A stretch of 64,000 nucleotides of DNA from an uncultured Neglectibacter sp. (GCA_946554335.1 CAMNSA010000012.1:29659-93658), one strand, 5' to 3'; shown: positions 16,746-26,266, counted from the stretch's first letter. Notes: generated by a model not told the origin, from the sequence alone. Translations and numbers: made by a program.

Positions 16746-16901
16746 TTTTTTATCTGGGAAAGCCAAAAGCTCAACTGGGCATTTTCGTTCCGTAAAATCT
16801 TGTGAAAAAAGCAAAGCTGTTGAAAACTTCCCCTTCTGCCTAAAGGCTGTACAAAGAGGAGGGGCTACAGGGGAAAGGATTCGGTAAAAATTCACCAATT
16901 A

Positions 16902-16915
16902 TGAATAATTATACA
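16902..16915 (+). promoter_or_regulatory. ARG box (ArgR/AhrC operator) upstream of argG
   Basis: TGAATAATTATACA matches the palindromic consensus TGAAT-WWWW-ATTCA at 13 of 14 positions and lies 9 bp upstream of the -35 box. A weaker half-site (AATGAAATTTGAATA) lies just before the argG ribosome binding site. This predicts arginine-dependent control of the whole operon. Confidence 0.7.
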
Positions 16916-16923
16916 GATTTCTC

Positions 16924-16951
16924 TTGATTTTTTCAGGAGGGCGTGTATAAT
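16924..16951 (+). promoter_or_regulatory. Promoter of the arg operon
   Basis: TTGATT and TATAAT with a 16-bp spacer, 50 bp before argG. No other promoter of similar quality is visible down to 26237. Confidence 0.75.
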
Positions 16952-17003
16952 AAACACTGTTGACAAGTTCAAAATGAAATTTGAATAAAGGAAGGAAACA
17001 GAT

Positions 17004-18230
17004 ATGGCAAGCGAAATCAAGAAAGTGGTTTTAGCGTACTCCGGGGGCTTGGACACCTCCATCATCATTCCCTGGCTCAAGGAGAACTACAATAACTGCG
17101 AGGTCATCGCCGTCTCCGGAGATGTGGGACAGGGGACTGAGCTGGACGGGCTGGAGGAGAAGGCAAAGAAGACCGGCGCCTCCAAGCTCTATGTGCTGGA
17201 TCTGAAGGAAGAGTTCGTGCAGGACTATGTTTACCCCACCGTAAAGGCCGGGGCTGTCTATGAGAACAAGTACCTTCTGGGCACCTCCTTTGCCCGGCCC
17301 ATCATCGCCAAGGGCATCGTGGAGATCGCCAAAAAGGAAGGGGCGGACGCCATCTGTCACGGCTGTACAGGCAAGGGGAACGACCAGGTGCGCTTTGAGC
17401 TGGCTATCAAGGCCTTTGCGCCCGACATGAAGATCATCGCCCCCTGGCGGATCTGGGACCTGAAGTCCAGGGAAGAGGAGATCGACTACGCGGAGGCCCA
17501 CAATGTGCCCCTGAAGATTAACCGGGAAACCAATTATTCCAAGGACAAGAACCTGTGGCACCTCTCTCACGAGGGACTGGATCTGGAGAACCCCGCCAAC
17601 GAGCCCCAGTATGACAAGCCCGGATTTTTAGAGCTGGGAGTTTCTCCCGAGCAGGCGCCTGACAAGCCCACCTATCTGACGCTGCATTTTGAGAAGGGAG
17701 TTCCGGTGTCCCTTGATGGGGAAAAGCTAAACGGCGTGGAGATGATAAAGAAGCTCAACGATCTGGGCGGGAAGAACGGCATCGGCCTTGCGGACATCGT
17801 GGAAAACCGGCTGGTGGGCATGAAGTCGCGGGGCGTTTACGAAACGCCGGGCGGAGCGATCCTCTATCACGCCCACAACAAGCTGGAGGAGATCTGTCTG
17901 GATCGGGACACCTTCCACTATAAGCAGCAGGTAGGCCTGAAGTTCGCGGAGCTGGTGTATTTCGGCCAGTGGTATACTCCCCTGCGCAAGGCGCTGTCCG
18001 CCTTTGTGGATTCCACTCAGGAGACCGTTACGGGAGACGTGAAGCTGAAGCTTTATAAGGGCAATATCATCGACGCGGGGGTCACTTCTCCCTATTCGCT
18101 CTACGATGAGGACATTGCTACCTTTGACGAGGATGAGGTGTACGATCAGAAGGATTCCGCGGGCTTTATCAACCTGTTCGGCCTGCCCATCAAGGTACAG
18201 GCGAAGAAGGGGCTCAACTACGACAAATAA
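17004..18230 (+). CDS. argG: Argininosuccinate synthase
   Basis: 408 aa. ATP-pyrophosphatase loop [14 protein letters not shown] near residue 10, [13 protein letters not shown] near residue 119 and a full-length C-terminal domain. It condenses citrulline and aspartate with ATP. First gene of the arginine operon, with AAGGAAGG before the ATG. A 140-bp spacer to argH contains a hairpin (TTTTTCCGAAAC / GTTTTCGGAAGGA, about 18287-18318) that may tune argG versus downstream expression. Confidence 0.97.
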   Translation: MASEIKKVVLAYSGGLDTSIIIPWLKENYNNCEVIAVSGDVGQGTELDGLEEKAKKTGASKLYVLDLKEEFVQDYVYPTVKAGAVYENKYLLGTSFARPIIAKGIVEIAKKEGADAICHGCTGKGNDQVRFELAIKAFAPDMKIIAPWRIWDLKSREEEIDYAEAHNVPLKINRETNYSKDKNLWHLSHEGLDLENPANEPQYDKPGFLELGVSPEQAPDKPTYLTLHFEKGVPVSLDGEKLNGVEMIKKLNDLGGKNGIGLADIVENRLVGMKSRGVYETPGGAILYHAHNKLEEICLDRDTFHYKQQVGLKFAELVYFGQWYTPLRKALSAFVDSTQETVTGDVKLKLYKGNIIDAGVTSPYSLYDEDIATFDEDEVYDQKDSAGFINLFGLPIKVQAKKGLNYDK

Positions 18231-18372
18231 CCGGCTGGATAAACGGGGGGCTTTCGGGCCGTCTTTTCAGCCGGAGCCGCCCGGCATTTTTCCGAAACGA
18301 AGCTTGTTTTCGGAAGGACGCCGGGTATTCGGTTTCTAAAACGCTCAATTTATCGGGAAAGGGAACGAGAAC

Positions 18373-19761
18373 ATGAAGCTATGGAAGGGCCGCTTTCAAA
18401 AAGAGGCAGACTCTAGAACCAACGACTTTAATTCCAGCATCAGCGTGGACAGCCGCATGGTAAACGAAGACATCGAGGGCTCCATCGCCCATGCCGCCAT
18501 GCTGGGAAAATGCGGGATCATTGAAAAGACGGAAAGCGAGAAGATCTGCCGGGAGCTTGCAGGGATCCGGGAGGACATCGACAGCGGCGCGCTGGCTATC
18601 GACCCGGACGCGGAGGATATCCACACCTTCATCGAAGGGGAGCTCACCGCGAGGCTCGGAGACGCGGGCAAGCGTCTGCATACGGCCCGAAGCCGGAACG
18701 ATCAGGTGGCTCTGGATGTGCGCCTCACCTTGAGGAAGGAATGTGAGGAGCTGAAAACCGGGCTTCTCACTCTCATCCGGACGCTGTGCGAAAAGGCGGA
18801 GACTCACAGCGGCACCGTCATGCCTGGGTATACCCATCTGCAGCGGGCGCAGCCCATCACCTTTGGTCATCACCTGATGGCGTACTGTGAAATGTTTCTC
18901 CGAGACCTTTCCCGTCTCAAGGACGCTTTAAAGCGTATGGATGTGATGCCTCTGGGAAGCGGGGCCCTGGCGGGTACCACCTATCCTCTGGACAGGGAGT
19001 ATACCGCGCGCCTTCTGGGCTTTCGGGAGATCAGCCACAACAGCCTTGACGGAGTAGCCGACCGGGACTTCTGCGCGGAGATCGCTTTTTTTGCCTCTAT
19101 GACCATGGTACACCTTTCCCGCCTTTGCGAAGAGCTGGTGCTGTGGTGCTCCTGGGAATACAAATTTATCGAGCTGTCTGACGCCTTTTCCACCGGCTCC
19201 AGCATTATGCCTCAGAAAAAGAACCCTGATCTCGCCGAGCTGATCCGCGGAAAAAGCGGCAGGGTGTTCGGAGACCTGATGGGCCTGCTCACCATGATGA
19301 AGGGCTTGCCTCTTGCTTACAACAAGGATATGCAGGAGGACAAGGAGGCTGTTTTCGATGCGGTGGATACCATAAAGCTGTGTCTCACACCTTTGATTCC
19401 CATGCTGGAGACCATGACGGTGCTGGAACAGAATATGCGAAACGCGGCGGCGAAGGGCTTTATCAACGCCACGGACTGCGCGGATTATCTGGTCTCTCAA
19501 AAGGGACTTCCCTTCCGGGACGCCTATAAGGCGACCGGCGAGCTGGTGGCGGTGTGCATAGAAAAGGGGCTGACCCTGGAGACTCTGCCTCTGGAGGATT
19601 ACCGGGGTGTGTGCAGGGAGTTTGACGAGGGCGTGTATGAAGCGATCTCCCTGGAAAAATGCGTCAACGACAGAAAGGTGGCGGGAGGCCCCGCCCCGGA
19701 GAATGTGAAAAGAGAGGTCGGGCGCGTGCGAAAGCTTCTGGAAGCTTGGGAGGAGCGCTGA
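18373..19761 (+). CDS. argH: Argininosuccinate lyase
   Basis: 462 aa, full length. Contains TARSRNDQVALDVRL near residue 110 and the fumarase/lyase signature GSSIMPQKKNPD near residue 278 with the flexible catalytic Ser loop. It splits argininosuccinate to arginine and fumarate. It is second in the operon, 45 bp before argC. Confidence 0.97.
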   Translation: MKLWKGRFQKEADSRTNDFNSSISVDSRMVNEDIEGSIAHAAMLGKCGIIEKTESEKICRELAGIREDIDSGALAIDPDAEDIHTFIEGELTARLGDAGKRLHTARSRNDQVALDVRLTLRKECEELKTGLLTLIRTLCEKAETHSGTVMPGYTHLQRAQPITFGHHLMAYCEMFLRDLSRLKDALKRMDVMPLGSGALAGTTYPLDREYTARLLGFREISHNSLDGVADRDFCAEIAFFASMTMVHLSRLCEELVLWCSWEYKFIELSDAFSTGSSIMPQKKNPDLAELIRGKSGRVFGDLMGLLTMMKGLPLAYNKDMQEDKEAVFDAVDTIKLCLTPLIPMLETMTVLEQNMRNAAAKGFINATDCADYLVSQKGLPFRDAYKATGELVAVCIEKGLTLETLPLEDYRGVCREFDEGVYEAISLEKCVNDRKVAGGPAPENVKREVGRVRKLLEAWEER

Positions 19762-19806
19762 GAGCTCCTCGTTCCAAAGGGAAAAAGAAAGGAAAGTGGT
19801 CATAAC

Positions 19807-20847
19807 ATGGATCAGATCAAGGTAGGTGTGGTGGGCGCCACCGGGTACGCGGGGTGTGAGATCTGCCGCATCATTCTGGGACATCCCGGAGCGAAGCTTG
19901 CCGCCATCAGCTCCATCAGCTTTGAGGGCATGGCTTTCAGTGAGGTCTATCCCGCTTATTATGAGCTTTGCGATATGGTGTGCGGCACCCAGGACGAGGT
20001 GGTGGAGAAAAGTGACGTCATTTTTGCCGCCTTGCCCCACGGCCTCTCCCAGGAGCTTGCCGCCCTCTGCGATAAGGCAGGCAAAGCCTTTATCGACATG
20101 GGCGCGGATTTCCGCCTGGAAAGCGAGGAGGAGTACCGCCAGTGGTACGGCGGAAGCTATACGGATCAGGCGCTGCACGAGAAAGCGGTTTACGGTCTGC
20201 CGGAATTTTTCCGGGAGAAGATCCGGGGAAAGAAGCTGATCGCAAATCCCGGCTGCTATACCACCGCGGTGCCTTTAGCTTTGGTTCCCGCCCTGAAAAA
20301 CGGGCTGATCGAATCTTCCGGCATCATCGCGGACTGCAAGTCCGGCGTGACCGGAGCGGGCCGAAAGCCCACCCAGTCCAACCATTATCCGGAATTAAAC
20401 GAGAGCTTCACGGCCTATAAGGTGGCAAACCACCGCCACACGCCGGAGATCGAGCAGACCTTGTCCATCCTCTCCGGGGAAAAGCTGAAGGTCACCTTCG
20501 TGCCCCATCTGCTGCCTATCAACCGGGGCATTTTGGCTACCTGTTACGCGAAGCTCAAGCCAGGCGTCACGGAAAAGCAGCTTTGGGACGCCTATCACGA
20601 CGCCTACGACAAGGAATTCTTTGTCCGCCTGCTGCCCGAGGGGCAGGTGGCTAACGTGAAAAATGTGCGCTGCAGCAATTTCTGTGATGTGTCTCTCTTT
20701 ACGGACCCGCGCACCGGCACTTTTGTGGCCATTTCCGCCCTGGACAATATGGTCAAGGGAGCGGCGGGCCAGGCCGTTCAGAACATGAATCTCTCCTTCG
20801 GGCTGGAAGAGACCACGGGTCTTCGTCTGGTCCCCCCGGCGTTCTGA
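19807..20847 (+). CDS. argC: N-acetyl-gamma-glutamyl-phosphate reductase
   Basis: 346 aa. NADP-binding GATGYAGCE near residue 10 and the catalytic cysteine in NPGCYTTA near residue 149, with the later catalytic His region NHRHTPEIEQ. It reduces N-acetylglutamyl phosphate to the semialdehyde. AAAGGAAAG lies upstream of the ATG. Confidence 0.97.
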   Translation: MDQIKVGVVGATGYAGCEICRIILGHPGAKLAAISSISFEGMAFSEVYPAYYELCDMVCGTQDEVVEKSDVIFAALPHGLSQELAALCDKAGKAFIDMGADFRLESEEEYRQWYGGSYTDQALHEKAVYGLPEFFREKIRGKKLIANPGCYTTAVPLALVPALKNGLIESSGIIADCKSGVTGAGRKPTQSNHYPELNESFTAYKVANHRHTPEIEQTLSILSGEKLKVTFVPHLLPINRGILATCYAKLKPGVTEKQLWDAYHDAYDKEFFVRLLPEGQVANVKNVRCSNFCDVSLFTDPRTGTFVAISALDNMVKGAAGQAVQNMNLSFGLEETTGLRLVPPAF

Positions 20848-20869
20848 TTTATTCCTGCTTTCCGGGAAT

Positions 20870-21013
20870 TTGCTGTTGTGTGTGCTGCTGGCCAGAGGAG
20901 AGGACACAGAGAGGAAAAAGAAAATTGTAATGACCGTGGCCTCGGTGAGCTTTTATGCGTTTTTTGCCTCGGTCGTGATTACGGTTCTTTGGAAAATGTT
21001 GATTCACAGATAG
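20870..21013 (+). CDS. Possible small membrane protein between argC and argJ
   Basis: Open frame of 47 codons from TTG 20870 (or 27 codons from ATG 20930). It reads as a hydrophobic stretch (LLLCVLLA), a strongly charged loop (RGEDTERKKK), and a second hydrophobic segment (SFYAFFASVVITVLW), ending MLIHR. That hairpin-like membrane layout is not expected from random spacer, but no good ribosome binding site precedes either start. Two longer membrane-protein ORFs lie further down the same operon. Not recognised. Confidence 0.35.
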   Translation: MLLCVLLARGEDTERKKKIVMTVASVSFYAFFASVVITVLWKMLIHR

Positions 21014-21031
21014 AAAAGAGAGTGGTTTTGT

Positions 21032-22246
21032 ATGAAAGAGATATCCGGCGGAGTTACCGCGGCCAAGGGCTTTACGGCCGGAGGGATCCATTGCGGGATC
21101 CGGAAGAACAAGTCCAAGGCGGATCTTGCCATGATCTACAGCGAGAAAAAGTGTAAAGCTGCTGCCGTTTACACCAGAAACCTTGTGAAGGGCGCGCCGC
21201 TGCTGGTCACAAAAGAAAATCTTCAAAACGGCGAGGCCCAGGCGGTGATCTGCAATTCCGGAAACGCCAATACCTGCAACGTCGACGGCATCGAGAAGGC
21301 AAGGCGCATGTGCGAGCTCGCCGGGAAGGCGTTAGGGATCCCGGCCGGGGATGTGATCGTGGCCTCCACCGGAGTGATTGGGCAGGCGCTTCCCATCGAG
21401 CCTATTGAAAACGCCGCCCAGGCGCTGGCGGATTCTTTAAGCGGCGAGGGGTCTTCTGCGGCCGCCAACGCCATTATGACTACCGACACCAGCCCCAAGG
21501 AAGCGGCGGTGAGCGTGGAGATCGGCGGGAAAGAGGTGAAGATCGGCGGGATCTCCAAGGGCAGCGGCATGATCCACCCCAACATGGGCACCATGCTTTG
21601 CTTTGTCACCACCGACTGCGCCATTTCCGCCCCCATGCTCCAAAAGGCTATTCACACGGCGGCGGAAGAAACCTTTAATATGATCAGCATCGATGGGGAC
21701 ACCTCCACCAACGATACCTTTTCCGTGATGGCCAACGCTTTGGCCGGAAACGCGGAGATCTGTGAGGAAAACGGAGATTATCACCTCTTTTTGGAGGGCC
21801 TTTTGGCGGTAGCCCGTTCCCTTTCCAAAATGATGGCGGCAGATGGGGAAGGGGCGACCAAGCTCCTCATCTGCAGGGTCGAGGGCGCGAAGGACGGAGA
21901 AATGGCCAAGACCGTCGCCAAAAGCGTGATCTGCTCTTCCCTGTTCAAGGCGGCCATGTTCGGAGAGGACGCCAACTGGGGCCGGGTGCTGTGCGCCATC
22001 GGCTACAGTGGAGCGCCGGTGGACGTGGAGAAGATCGACGTTTCCTTCCATTCGGCGGCGGGAGAGGTGAGCGTGTGCAAAAACGGCGCCGGGGTGGATT
22101 TTTCCGAGGAGAAGGCAAGCGAGGTCTTAAAGGAAAAAGAGATCACTACCCTGATTCACCTGCACCTGGGAGGCGCCGGAGCGGAAGCCTACGGCTGCGA
22201 TTTGACCTATGACTATGTAAAGATCAACGGAGACTACAGGACTTAA
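21032..22246 (+). CDS. argJ: Bifunctional glutamate N-acetyltransferase / amino-acid acetyltransferase
   Basis: 404 aa. The autocleavage site is in IHPNMGTMLCF near residue 190, where Thr becomes the nucleophile of the beta chain (many homologues have AT instead of GT here). It transfers acetyl from N-acetylornithine to glutamate, closing the cycle; no argA or argE is in the window, which fits the cyclic pathway. The ribosome binding site is weak (AGAGAG). Confidence 0.96.
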   Translation: MKEISGGVTAAKGFTAGGIHCGIRKNKSKADLAMIYSEKKCKAAAVYTRNLVKGAPLLVTKENLQNGEAQAVICNSGNANTCNVDGIEKARRMCELAGKALGIPAGDVIVASTGVIGQALPIEPIENAAQALADSLSGEGSSAAANAIMTTDTSPKEAAVSVEIGGKEVKIGGISKGSGMIHPNMGTMLCFVTTDCAISAPMLQKAIHTAAEETFNMISIDGDTSTNDTFSVMANALAGNAEICEENGDYHLFLEGLLAVARSLSKMMAADGEGATKLLICRVEGAKDGEMAKTVAKSVICSSLFKAAMFGEDANWGRVLCAIGYSGAPVDVEKIDVSFHSAAGEVSVCKNGAGVDFSEEKASEVLKEKEITTLIHLHLGGAGAEAYGCDLTYDYVKINGDYRT

Positions 22247-22272
22247 TCCGGGAAAGAAAAGGGGGAAGCCGG

Positions 22273-22581
22273 ATGAAAGCAGAACAGAAGAGACAGTTTT
22301 CTCTATGGGATATCCTGGCGGCAGGCTTATCGGTTTGGCTGCTTGTCAATTTTCTTCTGTTTTGTGTTCTCTTGCTCATTTCCCTGGAAACGGCCTTTGA
22401 CCCGGTGCTGGCATTTCTCACCGGAGTGCAGCTGCTTTTGGGGCTTTGCTTGCTGTTTCCCGCAAAGCGGCTGCAGGTCAGGCGGCCATTAAGGAAGCTG
22501 CTGCTTGCCGGGGTTATCTGCAACGCTCTCGTTGTGCTGTTCTTCTGCGGGACGATCTTTTTGCTGTTGTCCAGCTGGTAA
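22273..22581 (+). CDS. Small hypothetical membrane protein in the arg operon
   Basis: 102 aa with three hydrophobic segments (about residues 12-38, 44-62 and 77-99) and a short charged N-terminus MKAEQKRQ. AAGGGGGAAG lies upstream of the ATG. It is 26 bp after argJ and 28 bp before another membrane-protein ORF, so it is co-transcribed with arginine genes. I do not recognise the family. It could be a transport or scaffold component, but nothing in the sequence shows this. Confidence 0.7.
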   Translation: MKAEQKRQFSLWDILAAGLSVWLLVNFLLFCVLLLISLETAFDPVLAFLTGVQLLLGLCLLFPAKRLQVRRPLRKLLLAGVICNALVVLFFCGTIFLLLSSW

Positions 22582-22609
22582 GATCCCCTGAATGGGAGGA
22601 GGACGGCTG

Positions 22610-23074
22610 ATGAAACACAAGAAATTCTGGAGTGTTTTTGTTGAGATCACTACCGCTGTGCTGGTTTTTGGGAGCGTCTTTTTAGTTTTCTGGTGGAATT
22701 GTCTTCCCGGCCTGATAGACCGGCTTCCCAGAACGCTTTATCTGGAAATCTCCCTTTGGGTTTCCGCTGGGCTGTTTGTATTGACCCTTGCGGGATGTGT
22801 TTTGGGAGTTGCCTTGATGGGGCAAGGATTGCCCCGATGGCTGCTGCCAGCGCTGGCTCTTTCGATCCTGTTCGCTGCGGCGGTCTCTCTTCTTTATGGT
22901 TCTGCTTCCGTTCTTTGGCTTGGGATTCATGGGGCGATGGAGCGGGAAGCGTCCCAATATTTTGCTGAAAGGGTAGGCGATATTCTATGGAAATATCCAA
23001 TAACGAGCGGGCCTCCATTCTGGTGCAGGCTTTGCCCTATATCAAAAAGTACGCCGGGGAGACCGTGGTGGTGA
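22610..23074 (+). CDS. Hypothetical membrane protein overlapping argB start
   Basis: 154 aa with four likely membrane segments; start ATG 22610 has GGGAGGAGG 7 nt upstream. The hydrophobic part ends near residue 110 and the sequence up to about residue 126 (REASQYFAERVGDILW) looks natural. The last 30 residues lie inside argB in another frame and are Pro/Cys/Ser-rich, as expected of out-of-frame argB. An 88-bp overlap is unusual, so a lost stop codon or frameshift near 22985 is plausible. Family not recognised. Confidence 0.6.
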   Translation: MKHKKFWSVFVEITTAVLVFGSVFLVFWWNCLPGLIDRLPRTLYLEISLWVSAGLFVLTLAGCVLGVALMGQGLPRWLLPALALSILFAAAVSLLYGSASVLWLGIHGAMEREASQYFAERVGDILWKYPITSGPPFWCRLCPISKSTPGRPWW

Positions 23075-23838
23075 AGTACGGCGGAAACGCCATGGTCAAC
23101 GACGAGCTGAAGGACGCCGTGATGAGCGATATCGTGCTGATGCAGCTGGTGGGGATCAATGTGGTGCTGGTGCACGGGGGTGGTCCCGAGATCAACGCCA
23201 TGCTGAACAAGATCGGAAAAGAGAGCAAATTCATCGGCGGTATGCGCTATACAGACGAAGAGACGGTGGGCATTGTGCAGCAGGTCCTGGCCGGTAAGGT
23301 GAATAAGGACCTGGTGCAGCTTCTGGAAAACGCGGGCGGAAAGGCCGTGGGCCTGTGCGGCCTGGACGGCTCCATGCTCAAGGCGGATATGCTGGAGGAA
23401 GAGTTGGGCTTCGTAGGAGAGATCCGGGAGGTGAATACCAGCATCATTCACAACGCCACGCAAAACGGCTACATCCCCGTGGTGGCTACGGTGGCCGCCG
23501 GGTATCACGGCGAGGTGTACAATATCAACGCCGATGTGGCCGCCGCCCGGATCGCGGCGGAGCTTTCCGCCATGAAGCTGATCCTGATGACGGACGTGCG
23601 CGGCCTTTTGCGGGATAAGGACGACGAGTCCACCATCATTCCTGTGGTCAATGTCAGCGATGTGAACCGCCTGAAAAAGGAGGGGATCATCAGCGGCGGC
23701 ATGATCCCAAAGATCGACTGTTGCGTGGACGCGGTGCGCAGAGGCGTGGGCAGGACTCACATCATTGACGGCCGGATCCCTCACTCCATTCTGGTGGAGC
23801 TGTTTACCGACGAGGGCATCGGTACCATGTTCTATTGA
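22987..23838 (+). CDS. argB: Acetylglutamate kinase
   Basis: 283 aa. Phosphate-binding KYGGNAM near residue 29, VLVHGGGPEIN near residue 59, and the C-terminal GGMIPKIDCCVDAV region. It phosphorylates N-acetylglutamate, usually the arginine-inhibited step in the cyclic pathway. AAGGGTAGG precedes the ATG; the gene begins inside the preceding ORF. Confidence 0.96.
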   Translation: MEISNNERASILVQALPYIKKYAGETVVVKYGGNAMVNDELKDAVMSDIVLMQLVGINVVLVHGGGPEINAMLNKIGKESKFIGGMRYTDEETVGIVQQVLAGKVNKDLVQLLENAGGKAVGLCGLDGSMLKADMLEEELGFVGEIREVNTSIIHNATQNGYIPVVATVAAGYHGEVYNINADVAAARIAAELSAMKLILMTDVRGLLRDKDDESTIIPVVNVSDVNRLKKEGIISGGMIPKIDCCVDAVRRGVGRTHIIDGRIPHSILVELFTDEGIGTMFY

Positions 23839-23862
23839 GATTTGCGAAAGGGAGGAAACGGC

Positions 23863-25032
23863 ATGAATTTTCAGGAAATCAAGGAACAGGAAAACAAATA
23901 CATCCTTCACACCTACGGCCGTGTGGACGCGGCCCTGGTCAAGGGAAAAAACGCCCGTGCCTGGGACAGTGAGGGAAAAGAATATATCGACTTCACCTCC
24001 GGTATCGGAGTCAACGCCCTGGGCTACTGCGACCCGGAATGGACCGAGGCCGTCGCAGCTCAGGCAGGAAAGATCCAGCATATGTGCAACTACTACTACT
24101 GCCCGGAAAACACCGCTCTGGCAGAGGAACTGAGCAAAGCCTCCGGCATGGCGAAGTCCTTCTTCTGCAATTCCGGGGCAGAGGCCAATGAGTGCGCGAT
24201 CAAAATCGCCCGGAAATACGGGGAGAAGCGGGGAGCTTACCACATTATCACCCTGAAAAACTCCTTTCACGGTCGCACTCTCACCACTCTGGCCGCAACG
24301 GGACAGGACGGCTTCCATCAGGATTTTCTCCCGCTGACAGAGGGCTTCCTCTATGCGGACGGAGATGATCTTGACAGCGTGAAAGAGCTGATGGACAGCT
24401 CTGTGTGCGCGGTGCTGGTGGAGACGGTCCAGGGCGAGGGCGGCGTGGTTCCCATTGAGAAGGAATATCTGCAAAAGCTGAGAAAGCTTTGTGATGAGCG
24501 GGATGTGCTGCTGCTGGTGGACGAGGTGCAGACCGGAATCGGCCGGACCGGGAATTTCTTTAGCTTCCAGGGCTGTGAGGTGACGCCGGATGTGGTTACC
24601 GCCGCCAAGGGCGTGGCCGGAGGGCTGCCTATGGGCGTCTGTCTGGTCAGTGAAAGGCTTGGGGACATTTTAGGGCCGGGAATGCAGGGCTCCACCTTTG
24701 GAGGAAACCCCATTGCCTCGGCCGGGGCGCGGGTCGTGGTGCGCAGAGTCAGCGACCCGGCATTTTTAAAGAATGTCCGGGAAAAGGGAGCCTATTTGAA
24801 AGAGCGTTTGGAGGCCCTTCCCCAGGTAGAGTCCGTGCGGGGCAGAGGCATGATGCTGGGGGTAAAGCTCAAAAAGGGAGACGCTCATGAAGCGCTGGTT
24901 TCCTGCGCAAAGCAGGGGCTTTTGATCCTCACGGCAAAGGAGCTGGTGCGCTTCCTGCCGCCTCTCACCATCACGAAAGAGGAGATGGACGAAGGGCTTG
25001 CCATTTTCTCTCAGGTACTCAATACTCTGTAA
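23863..25032 (+). CDS. argD: Acetylornithine aminotransferase
   Basis: 389 aa class-III PLP aminotransferase. ATG at 23863 follows GGGAGG. Visible features: substrate/PLP pocket CNSGAEANECAIK, the Asp-containing LLLVDEVQTGIGRTG, and the PLP lysine in TAAKGVAGG near residue 247. It makes N-acetylornithine from the semialdehyde and glutamate. Confidence 0.95.
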   Translation: MNFQEIKEQENKYILHTYGRVDAALVKGKNARAWDSEGKEYIDFTSGIGVNALGYCDPEWTEAVAAQAGKIQHMCNYYYCPENTALAEELSKASGMAKSFFCNSGAEANECAIKIARKYGEKRGAYHIITLKNSFHGRTLTTLAATGQDGFHQDFLPLTEGFLYADGDDLDSVKELMDSSVCAVLVETVQGEGGVVPIEKEYLQKLRKLCDERDVLLLVDEVQTGIGRTGNFFSFQGCEVTPDVVTAAKGVAGGLPMGVCLVSERLGDILGPGMQGSTFGGNPIASAGARVVVRRVSDPAFLKNVREKGAYLKERLEALPQVESVRGRGMMLGVKLKKGDAHEALVSCAKQGLLILTAKELVRFLPPLTITKEEMDEGLAIFSQVLNTL

Positions 25033-25065
25033 GCTTGTCGCTTTAGCGGGAAAGGAATAGAAAAA

Positions 25066-25974
25066 ATGAAGCATTTACTGAAGCTTTTGGATCTCAGCGG
25101 TCAGGAGATCATTGAGATCTTAAACCTGGCAGATCAACTGAAATATGAGACGAAGCACGGCATCGAGCATCCCCACTTGAAGGGGAAGTGCCTGGGGATG
25201 ATCTTTGAGAAATCCTCTACCCGCACCAGAGTTTCCTTTGAGGTGGGCATCAATCAGCTGGGAGGCTATGCGGTGGTGCTCTCCTCCGATGGCTCTCAGA
25301 TCGGAAGGGGAGAACCGGTGCAGGATACGGCCCGGGTGCTGTCAAGATATGTAGATGGCATCATGATCCGCACCTTTGAGCAGAGCGAGGTGGAGGCCCT
25401 GGCCCAGCATGGCTCTGTGCCGGTGATCAATGGCTTAACGGACTTCTGCCATCCCTGTCAGGTTTTGGCTGACCTGATGACCATCCGGGAATATAAGGGC
25501 TCTTTGGAGGGGCTGAAGCTCTGCTTCATCGGAGACGGCAACAATATGATGAATTCTCTGATCGTGGGAGCCCTGAAGGTGGGCATGACGGTTTCCGTGG
25601 CCTGCCCCGAGGGGTATCGTCCCCCTGCCGAGATCCTGGAATTTGCCTCGACCTATGACTGCTTTGAGATCACGGATTCTCCCAAGCAGGCCGCGAAAAA
25701 CGCCGATGTGGTCATCACCGATGTGTGGACCTCCATGGGCCAGGAGGAGGAGCGGAAAAAGCGGGAGGCCGCTTTTGCCGGATACTGCATCGACAGTGAG
25801 ATCATGAAGCTTGCAAAGCCGGACGCCATGGTGCAGCACTGCCTGCCCGCCCACCGGGGAGAGGAGATCACCGAAGAGGTGTTCGAGCAAAACGCCAGGT
25901 ATATCTTCGAGGAAGCGGAAAACCGCCTGCATGCCCAGAAGGCTGTGCTGGTCAAGACCATGGGCGGAGAATGA
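25066..25974 (+). CDS. argF: Ornithine carbamoyltransferase
   Basis: 302 aa. Carbamoyl-phosphate site SSTRTRVSFE near residue 46, HPCQ near residue 127, ornithine loop region near residue 220 and catalytic HCLPAHRGEE near residue 261. It makes citrulline. Gene order GHCJBDF completes the route from glutamate to arginine apart from carbamoyl phosphate synthase. Confidence 0.97.
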   Translation: MKHLLKLLDLSGQEIIEILNLADQLKYETKHGIEHPHLKGKCLGMIFEKSSTRTRVSFEVGINQLGGYAVVLSSDGSQIGRGEPVQDTARVLSRYVDGIMIRTFEQSEVEALAQHGSVPVINGLTDFCHPCQVLADLMTIREYKGSLEGLKLCFIGDGNNMMNSLIVGALKVGMTVSVACPEGYRPPAEILEFASTYDCFEITDSPKQAAKNADVVITDVWTSMGQEEERKKREAAFAGYCIDSEIMKLAKPDAMVQHCLPAHRGEEITEEVFEQNARYIFEEAENRLHAQKAVLVKTMGGE

Positions 25975-25988
25975 AACGGGGGAGAACA

Positions 25989-26237
25989 GTGATTCAGTTT
26001 TACGGTTCTCATATTTGCAGCGGCTGCCGGGAGGCGTTAACCCTGTTTCAGGAAAAGGGATTCTCCGATTATCAGTTGATCGAGATCACGGAAAATGTGG
26101 AAAACCTTCGGGCGTTTTTGAAGCTGAGAGATACGCTTCCGGAGCTTAGTGACGCGAGAAAAGAGGGCAGGATCGGCATCCCGTTGTTCCTTCTGGAGGA
26201 TGGCAGCGTCAAGCTGGAGCCGGAAGAGGTGCTGTGA
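25989..26237 (+). CDS. Glutaredoxin-like / thioredoxin-fold protein
   Basis: 82 aa. Begins VIQFYGSHICSGCREAL, a glutaredoxin-like strand with a CSGC redox motif near residue 11, and later has the cis-Pro loop IGIPLFLLEDG. GTG at 25989 is chosen because GGGGGAG lies 6 nt upstream; an ATG overlapping the argF stop (25971) is possible. Last gene of the arginine operon, followed by a strong terminator. Partner unknown. Confidence 0.8.
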   Translation: MIQFYGSHICSGCREALTLFQEKGFSDYQLIEITENVENLRAFLKLRDTLPELSDARKEGRIGIPLFLLEDGSVKLEPEEVL

Positions 26238-26266
26238 AGCTATTAGATTTTAGAGATCAGTTAAGA

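Noticed and set aside
18928..20178. 416-codon open frame on the minus strand across argH and argC
   Set aside because: Antisense shadow of two certain genes.
22927..24474. 515-codon open frame on the minus strand across argB and argD
   Set aside because: Spans two certain plus-strand genes and has no recognisable domain.
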